Source: Hevea brasiliensis (lineage: Eukaryota > Streptophyta > Magnoliopsida > Malpighiales > Euphorbiaceae). Taken from it: a DNA stretch of 64,000 nucleotides. Made by a program: the position numbers and the translations under genes. Where the stretch lies: NCBI RefSeq assembly GCF_030052815.1, contig NC_079496.1:81333652-81397651 (forward strand), written 5' to 3'. The notes under the pieces are model-generated. The model was not told the origin of the DNA. It ran no database searches and saw only the letters and a list, made by a program, of their open reading frames with translations. Positions 24,011-33,570 of the stretch are shown here, piece by piece (the stretch's first letter is position 1; each line of letters begins with the position of its first letter).

Positions 24011-25200
24011 GAACCTTGAGACTTCGACAGCCAAAGTAGGGCCTATTCTCCCTTCTTTCCTAAGGTTTCGAAAAATGAATCTTTGTTCAAAAGGGTATGA
24101 TATGTGTATAAAGTTTTAGAGCTTCGAATAACTTCTTAGGTTCCGATGTTTATAGGATCAAACTTAAGGAATTCATAAAGCTAAGGATCTAAGGCTAGCT
24201 ACCATTCTTGTTAAGTGGTTTATAGGCTACACGAGGTGAGTAACTATAACCTTAATAAATATAAATTCATTAAATGTAATTCATGATCATCCACATGTAT
24301 TATTTCATTATTTGCTAGGGTGTATGTATCTAGAGCATGAATATGTTGTATTTTTGCATAATTGTTGTTTATGCATGATGAAATTTGGATGACCCACTGA
24401 TTCTTCCTATGTTATGTATATGTTATGTTTATGATGTGATAATGCATGATCTGTGGTGGTATGATCAAGAGAGGCCTAATAAGCCCCTGAAGCACTACTT
24501 TTAATCGAAAGTCCTAAGAAGCCTCTCTATGAGCTAGGCACATTCGATATATTAAGCGAAAGTCCTAAGGAGCCTCTATATGAGTCAAGCACATTGGATT
24601 TAATGAATCACTTGTAATAAGTCTATCCTATGTGAAATGTTTGTGATGTGAAACTCATTTGGATGTTGCATTGTATATGTATGAAATGAATGATATAATC
24701 AAATGTTGTTAGTTAGTTTATTCACTAAGCTTGTGTAAGCTCACTCCTTTTCCTCTAGCCCTAGGTGCAAGAGTGCAGGAGTATAAGAGTTCTTTGAAGT
24801 TTGAGCTGTAACAGTAGCTGTAGAGTCTTTTATGTATGTTGTATGTTTAGCGGACATGTAATATGTAAAGGAATAGTTGCTGTGCTGGTATTCAAGATTT
24901 TGAAATATGTTCTATCTTAAGTAAGAGTGATGTTTTGATAGATATTTGTAATCTAACTCTTCTTTTAAGTATATATGTTGAACCAATTACACTCTAGTGA
25001 CGTTCTATGTATGTAAAGGTTCAAATTCTGAGCTAACTTTATGTTAATTATGAATGAAAAAACTAAAGTGTAATGATTTGGAGTATGCTTGAATTGTGAG
25101 ATACAAGGATTTGTTTATGTTTAACAAGATTTTAAGCTTGTTACGGGTTCTGACAACCTTAAGCTGACTCGATCCCTAGCGCCAATAACGACCCCCAGGC
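24011..25200 (+). mobile_element. repeat C copy 1, second part (LTR-like)
   Basis: Continuation of repeat C. It shares blocks with copy 2: the segment around 24200-24250 (GCTAC...GAGGTGAGTAAC) matches 26630-26690, the AATAAGCCCC block at 24478 matches 26930, and the GTTACGGGTT...CCAATAACGA tail at 25140-25192 matches 31450-31501. A 51-bp tandem duplication lies at 24504-24605, and an acceptor-like stem/pyrimidine block at 24722-24765. It is most likely a long LTR end; the exact border is not resolved. Confidence 0.6.
24504..24605 (+). repeat. 51-bp tandem duplication in repeat C
   Basis: Two adjacent copies share CGAAAGTCCTAAG and AGCCTCT...TATGAG, with a period of 51 bp. A more diverged pair occurs in copy 2 near 26955-27060. 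Confidence 0.75.
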
Positions 25201-25542
25201 TGCATAGTTGCAAATTTCATTTAAATTTAAGTAAACTATTTTTTTATTATTTTAAATTATTTTTTGTAAGAGAAATACCATAAATGTGATTATCCATTCT
25301 TAACACCTTTAAATATATTTCACAATCATACAATTTTTTTATCGTCAGATTTCTCATGATCTCAATACACATGCCCACAAGGTTACACAAAAAGGGGTCT
25401 ACAGAAGTTATGAATTAAAGATTTTTAGAGGGAATGAATTTAATTCTCATGTTTTTTATCAATTGGGGAAATAATGAATGCATGTTGTAATTCTAGTTTA
25501 ATAAAGTTACTTGATTAGTTTATGGCATGTATGCATGATTAG
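25201..25542. other. AT-rich junction between the two repeat C copies
   Basis: No coding frame or RNA gene is seen. From about 25400 the sequence appears to belong to copy 2 of repeat C, because the composite TRIM at 25543 interrupts it and it resumes at 26249. The first 200 bases could be a remnant of an internal region or unrelated DNA. Confidence 0.4.
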
Positions 25543-25773
25543 TGTAACAGCCCGATCCTTCTCCAGTTAGTATTGTCCGCTTTGGCCCATGGGCCTCACG
25601 GATTTGTCCCTTGGGAGGTTTCATTCCCAAAAGCGCGCTGTCCAGGTGAGGAAAGCTCCCACATATATGGCCCAAATCTTTTCTTCCCGTTTTCGATGTG
25701 GGACACGAAGTTTCCACCCCATTGCGTAGCTGGTTGAACAAGCACGTCCCAACCCCATCCCTGGGTCGTGACA
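25543..25773 (-). repeat. TRIM LTR-a
   Basis: A 231-bp LTR, minus-strand ends TGTCACGACCC and GGGCTGTTACA. It shares the AAAGCGGACAATA block with LTR-b but differs in most other positions, including the start. Confidence 0.85.
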
Positions 25774-25832
25774 AGCCCACCAGCTTCCGCTTGGTGCGTC
25801 CTCGCACCACACACCATACTAGAGGGAGTCCA

Positions 25833-25844
25833 GCTCTGATACCA
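25833..25844 (-). other. TRIM PBS (a unit), tRNA-iMet
   Basis: TGGTATCAGAGC on the minus strand, seven bases from the neighbouring LTR-b. It belongs to the internal piece joined to LTR-a. Confidence 0.88.
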
Positions 25845-25851
25845 AATCAAA

Positions 25852-26002
25852 TGTAATGGCCCGGCCCACTAGTGATATTGTCCGCTTTGGGCCGAAGCCC
25901 TCACGGTTTTAAAACACGTCAATAGGGGTTACAAACCACCAACTTATAAACCCAGCATCTCTCCCGTGTTTTGTCGATGTGGGATTTGCCTAGGGTGTTA
26001 CA
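25852..26002 (-). repeat. TRIM LTR-b, inner copy
   Basis: A 151-bp LTR, minus-strand ends TGTAACACCC and GGCCATTACA. It differs from the outer copy at about three positions. On the minus strand a G-rich tract (AAGGGGGGTGG) precedes it at 26003-26018, as expected of a polypurine tract. Confidence 0.9.
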
Positions 26003-26076
26003 ATCCACCCCCCTTATGGGACTCAGCATCCTCGCTGAGGTTTGCCCCACCATCGTTCAAGGTTGCACGCAGAGCA

Positions 26077-26088
26077 GCTCTGATACCA
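26077..26088 (-). other. TRIM PBS (b unit), tRNA-iMet
   Basis: TGGTATCAGAGC on the minus strand, four bases inside the outer LTR-b. The internal region of this unit is only about 90 bp. Confidence 0.9.
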
Positions 26089-26092
26089 CAAA

Positions 26093-26243
26093 TGTAATGG
26101 CCCGGCCCACTAGTGATATTGTCCGCTCTGGGCCAAAGCCCTCACGGTTTTAAAACGCGTCAATAGGGGTTACAAACCACCAACTTATAAACCCAGCATC
26201 TCTCCCGTGTTTTGTCGATGTGGGATTTGCCTAGGGTGTTACA
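26093..26243 (-). repeat. TRIM LTR-b, outer copy
   Basis: A 151-bp LTR, the 5' LTR of the composite on the minus strand. Its outer end is adjacent to the ATTAG duplicate. Confidence 0.9.
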
Positions 26244-27274
26244 ATTAGGGTTGAGTTTTGGAGTTGGGAAATAGAAAGATAAAGTTTTTTAGCAAGTTGG
26301 GATGCTGCATATTCAAATTAGGCATTCTGAAAATTCTTAGATTTGGCTACCGAGAACCATCATTTCGATAGTCGAAGTGGCTACTGCTTCCTAAGGGCAT
26401 TTGAAGTTCAAGACTTCAACAGCCAAAGTTCTCCACTTTGACAGCTGAAGTTGCTTCTACCTACCCATTTTCCATTTTCATTCTAAGACTTCAAAACCCA
26501 ATTTTATGTATAGAAATGACCTAGAATTGATATTATATGTGTTTATAGAGTATTAGAGATCTAGATAACTCATTAGGGTCGTCTTTATATATGATAAGAC
26601 ATGAGAAACCCAAAAAGTTACAACTAAGGAAATAGCTACCATTCGTGTTTTTGTGTTAATAGGCTATATGAGGTGAGTAACACTAACTATAAAGAATGAT
26701 AATTAATTAATTAATTTAATTGTAATAAGGCTCATGACCATTCACATACATCATTTCATGATATTATTAAGTTGTATATATCTAGAATACGAATATGTTA
26801 TATTACTGCATAATCAATTTTTGATGCTTGATAAATAGTAAATGACTTATTGATCTCCCCAGTGTTATGGATATGATGTAAATATGATATAATCATGCAT
26901 GATATGATATGGTAAGACCAGGTGAGGCTTAATAAGCCCCTAACTCACTATTTATGATAGAGGAACACTTGAGGAGCTTGTTTATGAGCCGAAAATATTA
27001 GTTATGTTATGTAATAAGAGGAAGTTCTGAGGAACATCTTTATGAGCTAGGCAAATTGGTTTTGGAAAATTACTGGTGGTAAGTTTATCTTATGTGAATT
27101 ATTTGTGTTGTGTAAAATCATGTGCCTGATGCATATGAATGATTAGAATAAAATGAAAAATGACAAATGTTAGTTTATTCACTAAGTTGATTGGAATAAA
27201 ATGAAATATGACAACTGTTAGTTTATTCATTAAGCTTTCCAAAACTTACCCTCTTTCTTTAACCCTAAGAAAGA
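26244..27274 (+). mobile_element. repeat C copy 2, first part
   Basis: An LTR-like sequence resembling 21890-22008 joined to 24011-24790, with the same order of blocks (TTCGATAGTCGAAG, the GAGGTGAGTAAC site near 26670, AATAAGCCCC near 26930). No coding frame. It is interrupted by a solo LTR at 27275 and resumes at 31067. Confidence 0.6.
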
Positions 27275-30200
27275 TGTCACACCCTACTCCTCGTAAGATG
27301 TAACATGCTCCTGTAGTACACCTAATGAATTACCGTACTTCGCCTACCGGTAACCCATTAAATATACTACAAGGGATTTTAAAATAATTTTCGTTCATTT
27401 TTAAATTGGTGGGTAAATTTTTTTTTTCAGATATTAAAAACCTTTATTTAAAGTCCAAATATAAATCAAATTTTTAGATATTTAAAATCTCTGCAATTTT
27501 TATAAAAATTTCGACAGAGTGCCATCTATATTTTGAGAAAACAGTTCTTCAAAACCTGAAAATAAAGACACTCCCAATATATTTCTCAATCACAACTCCA
27601 TTAATCAATTTCATTTCACAAATCAGCACAAGCAACTCAATACACAGTTTAAATTAAATCAAACATTGAAATATCTCATTATGGTAACAAAATTTATATT
27701 TACATTCTTAAGAGCATTAAAAATTTAGTAGTATAAAACTTTATAAGTACATAAAATCTTAAGATAATGTTATAATCATTTGTATTTGATTACAGTCCGA
27801 AAATATATTACAAAAGAGTTGATACACTGCTCAAATGAAATTACATACATATAATTATAGAATTACATCAAAATCTAATGTATAAGGGTATACCTATGAT
27901 ATACCCGAAGATAGTTTTACAGTGACTTTCAGTAATCTCGCTCAGCTGCTTTATATTTTCTTTCACCTGCGAAAAGCATACAAAGCTATCGCTGAGTGGT
28001 GAACTCAGTGGTGCACAAACTAATAATTTAAAACTTAACTCAAGTTATGCTTTGACAATTCATAACAAATAAAAATTTAAAATTTCTAAATTCTTCAAAA
28101 TTCATGACATCCAGAAATCAATATTTTCATTCATGCAAATTATTCATTTGAATAACATTTTGATCAAATAGTAACTATTTATCTACATTTCTTTTAAATT
28201 CTGAAACAATATAAAATTTTGAATCACTTACAAATTATTTATTTCAACCACAATTTATCAAACTATGCATAATTTATAAGGCGTTGCCAACAATTCGCAC
28301 AGTTGGGCCTATGACACAAAATTCATAATAGATGTCGTGTTGTATACCATGACATTTCAAACTCTCCCAATAACCGAGGCTAAAAGGGAGGAACAAAGAC
28401 TAGCTAGTATATATGAGTACTCATCCAAACTCTTCCCCAACCAGCAAGCCAGAGAGGAAGGAACTCACCCCATCTAGTGGAGGAGATATCTCACTAGACA
28501 AGCTAATGAAAATTCAAAACATATTGCCATGTTAACTATGGTTTCAAATCATATTCAAAACAATTTCTATTTACAAAAGTGTTTACAAACTATTTAAATA
28601 TTTAATCATTATAAATTCATGCTTAAGGTTGGCAACACATCAAACTTAAAATTTACAATCCTCAAACCCATGCAATAAATCCTTAAATGCATAAGAAAAT
28701 TTACATTTAATTTATACAATTTCATTCAACAAGTTAAAATTCTCAACACAATAAAAATCATAAATCATACAATAAATTTATTCAAATCAATTTGGAAGTG
28801 AAAAATAACAAAAGAGTTAGTTGTGCACAAACCTCTTATCTAGACTTGTCTTGGTTCCATTCCTCCTCCTTCCTTGGAGGGCTCCTTTCCCACTAAAACA
28901 CATAACTAGAGTGTTTCAATATCTATTCAATTTATTTCTAATTAATAAATTCAATAATTAAATTTTATACACTTAATTTATCCCATAAAATTGAGTCCTT
29001 TATACTTAGTGTAATTGTGGTTACTATTCATTTGACCATTTAGTCAAAATATTGACTTTTTCATACTAATTAGATATACTAATTCTAATTACACCCACAT
29101 ACCACATTTTGGGTTATATTTTTGTTGGCATTAATTGCCAAATTCAATTCAAAGCCTATTAGGGTTAAATCTCAAATTTTCAATTTTGGGTTACTTATTT
29201 GTACTGTTCTATTGGTCTATCTATAGTGGAAATTTGGCCAACTTTCCTTCATCAAAGTTGTTTCTTACTGTCTTAGCTTTAATTATCTTTTTGAATCACT
29301 CCATTTAGAGTTTTTTAGCCCAAGATATGGCCATTTTCCTAAGGCTGGCCGGATTAGTTCAAACCCAGAATTCTGGGCACTTTCTTGGTTCTGTCAATTT
29401 TGGTGTGTTGATTATAGGTGGATTTTCAAACAGGTTATGGTCAAAATTTGAATTTGTTTTCTTCATAAAGTTGTAGGGATATGTCTCAACTTTCTACTGG
29501 TAAAAATTAAGGTCATTTGGACCTTCTTAGACCAAGTTATGGTCATTTACGTAACTACTGTTCATTTAGTCATTTTTGTACAAGTCTGTTTGCCCAATTT
29601 CGGATTTGGCATAATTATTCACTAAGTTATGGTCACTTTCTGGGCATGATTCCTAAATGAAAAATGTGTCATTTTGTGTCTAGTTTCATTCCCAATTGGC
29701 CTCACACCAATTAGGTTGGTAAATTTTCAGTTTTGGTCCCTGAAAGGGACCTAGGTCAAGCTGCCTGCAGATTGACCCTCACCAATCCGAATTTAAACTT
29801 ATTTCTAACAATTTATACACACCACAAATGGTCACAATTGACCATTTCTCAACTCAAATAAGGTCATTTACATCCGTTGACCATTTTTTATAATTTTTCT
29901 CCCAAACCCTAAGTGCCAAGAACCCTAACTTACACAATTCATTTAATTAATGAATTTAAAGTACATAATCAACATCTATACACTTAATTCATCTCAAATA
30001 ATCATTCAAAACCATCAAACTCATTCATTTCAAACCCTAATCCTAGCTGGATGAATTTTTTATTTGGTCCCTCAACAATTTTTTTCTTTTGATTTTAAGT
30101 TAAGTTCTAAGTTACTTACACTAAAAACGTAAAGATTAAACAATAAATTTTCAATTCAAACCACTAACCTTAACTTTGAAATTCAACTCTCCAGTTTCTT

Positions 30201-31061
30201 CCTTTTCTTCTTTTCTTTCCTTCCTCTAAAGCTTCTTCAAGTTAAACTAACAATTTTTTATGGACTAGTTTGGGGTCAAAGTAGGTTTTAGTGGTGGGAA
30301 TCAAGGTTGGATTTAAGTTTCCATGGTTTTTCTTCAATGGTGGTAAGTGAGAGAGGTGGGCCAGCAAAGAAGAAGATGAAGACTAAAATTAGTTTTTTTC
30401 TTTTCTTTTTTAGGTATTTTTAAGTCTTTTAGTCTTAGTTGACTTGGTCAATATTTGTAGGAAAATTAAAATAGATTTTGACATCATGATGATGTCATCT
30501 AATGAGGTAAGCATGATGTAAATAAACTTTTTCCTTTTTTTTTTTGCAATTATTTTTTTTTTCATTAGTTCTTTAATTTAATTCTTGATCCCAAAATTTT
30601 TTTTCTCTAATTTTATTTGACAGTTAGGTCAGGAGTCAACTCTAGAGGTGAATTGACCAAATCACCCCTCGCTGGTTCAATCCGGTTTGCAAGTTATTCG
30701 ATATTTCTTCCGGATCCCTGACTTATTTGACCTGCTTAATAACTCTTTTTCTTGATTTTCTCTTTTCTACTATGTTCACAATAGTCCTAAGGACCACAGC
30801 GTCACATTTTTCGGTTCGAAATTTAGACTGACCTCGCAGTCACTTGCCGATAAGGTTACCCATCACTGTGACTCCCGTCTCATTTAACCTTTTATATTCT
30901 GTTTTTCTTATTTTTACTTTTCTATCTAGTAATCACTATTTATTTTCAATCAGGGCTTTTCTAGGTGTCTTAAACATAGTTTTAATCCTCTTAATTATCC
31001 GGACCGATACTGGTCACCGGAACAGTAACATATATCAGGCTATGCAAATAGGGGTGTTACA
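27275..31061 (-). mobile_element. solo gypsy LTR, family A, duplication AAAGA
   Basis: A 3787-bp LTR reads TGTAACACCCC...GGGTGTGACA on the minus strand. It is bounded by the direct duplication AAAGA (27270-27274 and 31062-31066), with no PBS, polypurine tract or coding domain inside. It keeps the stem-loop/acceptor block at 27965-28016 and the repeated GGTCATTTGGACC-like motifs typical of this family around 29450-29560. It lies inside repeat C copy 2 and is therefore younger. Confidence 0.95.
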
Positions 31062-31501
31062 AAAGAATAGTAGGAATAGAAGATGTCAACAAAAAGGCTA
31101 GCAAGTTATAGAGATCTAGTAAGTTTTCATGTATGACTTGAGGATTATTTAGTGGACATGTAATTGTAAACTAATAGTTACTATGCTCAGCTTCAATTTA
31201 TCATATGTATGCAAGAACAGAATAGTCTGTATGTTTGCCTTAAACCCTAAGCACTTTTTTATGATTATGAATGAATGGATGAACTATACTTTAGCATTTT
31301 ATGAATGCTATAAGAAGGCTCAAAATTTAGAGCCATTTTAAATGAAATGTTTTATGTTTTGATGAAAATGCAAAAGTATAATTCCTTATGATTTGCTTTG
31401 GGTTTTGGTTTAAATGAAATAAAGAAATATTTTATCAGATATTAGACTTGTTACGGGTTTTGGTAGCCTTAAGTTGACCCATTCCTACCACCAATAACGA
31501 T
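31062..31501 (+). mobile_element. repeat C copy 2, last part
   Basis: Continuation of copy 2 after the solo LTR. It ends with the GTTACGGGTT...CCAATAACGA block that also closes copy 1 at 25192. Homology to copy 1 stops near here. Confidence 0.55.
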
Positions 31502-33086
31502 CGCTAATTCTACTCTTCATTGCTAGAGCTTTTCCCCTATTGTTTGTAGAAAAACCATTGGATTGCTACTATGGATAGACCTTCTACATCATTCTTTGCA
31601 CTTAGCGTTGCCCTTATATATCTTTTCTAAACTTTGGATTTAATTCCAATCATTATTGCATGTACTCAACTTTGTTGCACTCAACTTTCAATAAAACTTG
31701 CCTTCTAAAATCCATAACCTCTACTAAAGATACCGTATCTTCACCTTTTAGTTGCACATCCATCATTCTAAGTATTCTTAGTGCCTTTCCTAATTTTTGT
31801 TGACTTGTGCATTTAGCTTAATGTTGGGTGACCTTGAAATTTGTTTTGGAATGCCCTTTTCTAAATGCTCACATTCAACTTCTTTGCTATTGTTAGTGGC
31901 AATGAGGGTAGGTGTTATGCCATATTAGTGAGTGGAGGGGCAAAGTCTGAAGTGAAGGGTCAAAGTATGAAGTATATATAAACACCTAATGTTATTTTTT
32001 TTTTTAATTGCCGTTAAGATTGTTTTTAATAAATAATTTTTAATTGCATAAATTGACATTTAATTTTTAATTAAAAAGTTTGATAATATCTTAAACTTTT
32101 ATTATAATTTATTTGATCTTGTAGCTTGACTCTTAGAACTAATAGATTTTTAATTGAATAAAATTTTGATACTTTTACTATATGCGCTTTAATACAATAA
32201 AAATACCGACATTTCTTTCACTTATCTTAATGTTTTAATCCATTTTCTGCCATATATATAAATAAATTAAAAGCTGATTTCTGAATTGAACAATGATAAT
32301 GAAATTGATTTTAATGTTTTAATTTAAGAATTAGCCCTTGGGTAATTTTGTTAGCATTTGATGCTTTTGTGGGGTCCATCAGTGATCAAAACATTTCTTC
32401 ACGTTTTTTCCATAATTTTATTACAATTTTGCCCATGTAAGTTGTGAGAAATTATTATGTTTATATGGCTTTTCCTTACTATTGCCAATTGTTTTGCCTT
32501 TGGTTTCCTATTAGCAAAGCCTTGCTACAGATGCATGCTGCTGTCTTTTCCTTTTTTGGTGGGATTAACTCCTCAACAAATGTCTCATAGACATTTTTGC
32601 CCATGATGTTAAAATAGCATTGCCTATGCCTATAGATGCAAAACGACATCAAATTCCTTTTTTGCTTTGCGTAAATAGTCATTAGCTTTTGTTATTTTTA
32701 CTTTGTTGGTGTTGCCTTTTTAGTTGTGCCTCCCGTTTGCTCATGTTTCGGAAGAAAACAAGACATTGATTAGTGATTATCATAAACACCTAAATGAAAT
32801 TTCAGCATTCATATAGTTAGCTCGTGTAAACAGACTATGTCAAAAAATATTTTAAAAATACCAAACATAATCACCATAAAAATTAAATTATTATTTATTA
32901 ATATTAAATTAAAACTTAAATGAACTTGCATAAATTTAAGCCTGAACTTAAATTTATAAAACACGAAGCAAAGCTTAAGCAAAAAAGACAAAAAAACTCA
33001 AGATATGCAATGGTTGCAGACATGTGGTAAGCAATTGTAGCTCTTCAAAATCAATTACAAATTCATTGTTCTCCATAATTCACTAA

Positions 33087-33089
<3 letters not shown>
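31502..33089. other. unassigned AT-rich sequence
   Basis: I recognise no gene or transposon here. The minus strand of about 31560-31950 gives fragmented frames with a lysine/glutamate-rich, possibly helical composition, and could be a decayed gag or gene piece; the similarity is too weak to name. 31967-33089 is low-complexity AT-rich DNA with short antisense frames (32479-32682, 32809-32991) that have no recognisable motif. Confidence 0.4.

Positions 33090-33145
<56 letters not shown>
33090..33145. repeat. (TA)28 microsatellite
   Basis: An uninterrupted 56-bp TA dinucleotide array. Such arrays are highly mutable and often mark assembly weak points. Confidence 0.98.
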
Positions 33146-33149
<4 letters not shown>

Positions 33150-33221
33150 GTAAGGAGATATTTTCAAGGAAATGACATGTGTCATTTTTTTTTAAAGTTT
33201 GTCATATGTCACGTTCCATAA

Positions 33222-33550
33222 ATACTCTCATTTATACTAATTATTATTTTTTTTATTATCATTATCATTTACAATACTACCTTGATATTTATGATTTAAA
33301 TTATAATTTCTTTTAAAATTTAATTTTTAAAAATTAAGATATTTTGTAGTTAAATTCAATATTTAAAAATTATTTATATCATTTTATAAATACTAATTAT
33401 TATTTAATTTTTGTTATTTTTCTTTTAATTATCATTATTATTTATAATACTACCTTAACATTTATGATTTAAATTATTTTTTTTAATTTGATTTTTAAAA
33501 ATTCAGACTTTTTATGATTAAATGTAATATTTAAAAATTATTTATAATAA
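33222..33550. repeat. AT-rich tandem pair, about 160-170-bp unit
   Basis: Two adjacent diverged copies share TACTAATTATTATTT, AATACTACCTT, TTTATGATTTAAATTAT and AATATTTAAAAATTATTTATA in the same order. The offset between copies drifts from 156 to 173 bp because of indels. No coding frame. The right copy ends about 20 bases before the truncated gypsy pol. Confidence 0.75.
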
Positions 33551-33570
33551 ATTTATTAACGTAAAAAACA

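Larger units (their letters stand above)
25543..26243 (-). mobile_element. composite TRIM: three LTRs, two families, one ATTAG duplication
   Basis: A 701-bp insertion is flanked by the direct duplication ATTAG (25538-25542 and 26244-26248). On the minus strand the order is LTR-b (26093-26243), PBS plus short internal region, LTR-b (25852-26002), a second PBS plus short internal region, then a different LTR-a (25543-25773). The flanks of the inner b-b unit (TCAAA, ATTAG) do not match, so the whole array behaves as one insertion. It codes for nothing; such TRIMs move with proteins of other elements. Confidence 0.88.

Noticed and set aside
25520..25850. Overlapping minus-strand frames of 63-96 codons
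   Set aside because: They fall inside the TRIM LTR-a and its internal region; GC-richer sequence gives longer chance frames. No protein motif.
25852..26243. Reading the b-b TRIM as an independent insertion nested in another TRIM
   Set aside because: Its flanking 5-mers (TCAAA, ATTAG) do not match, whereas ATTAG flanks the whole three-LTR array.
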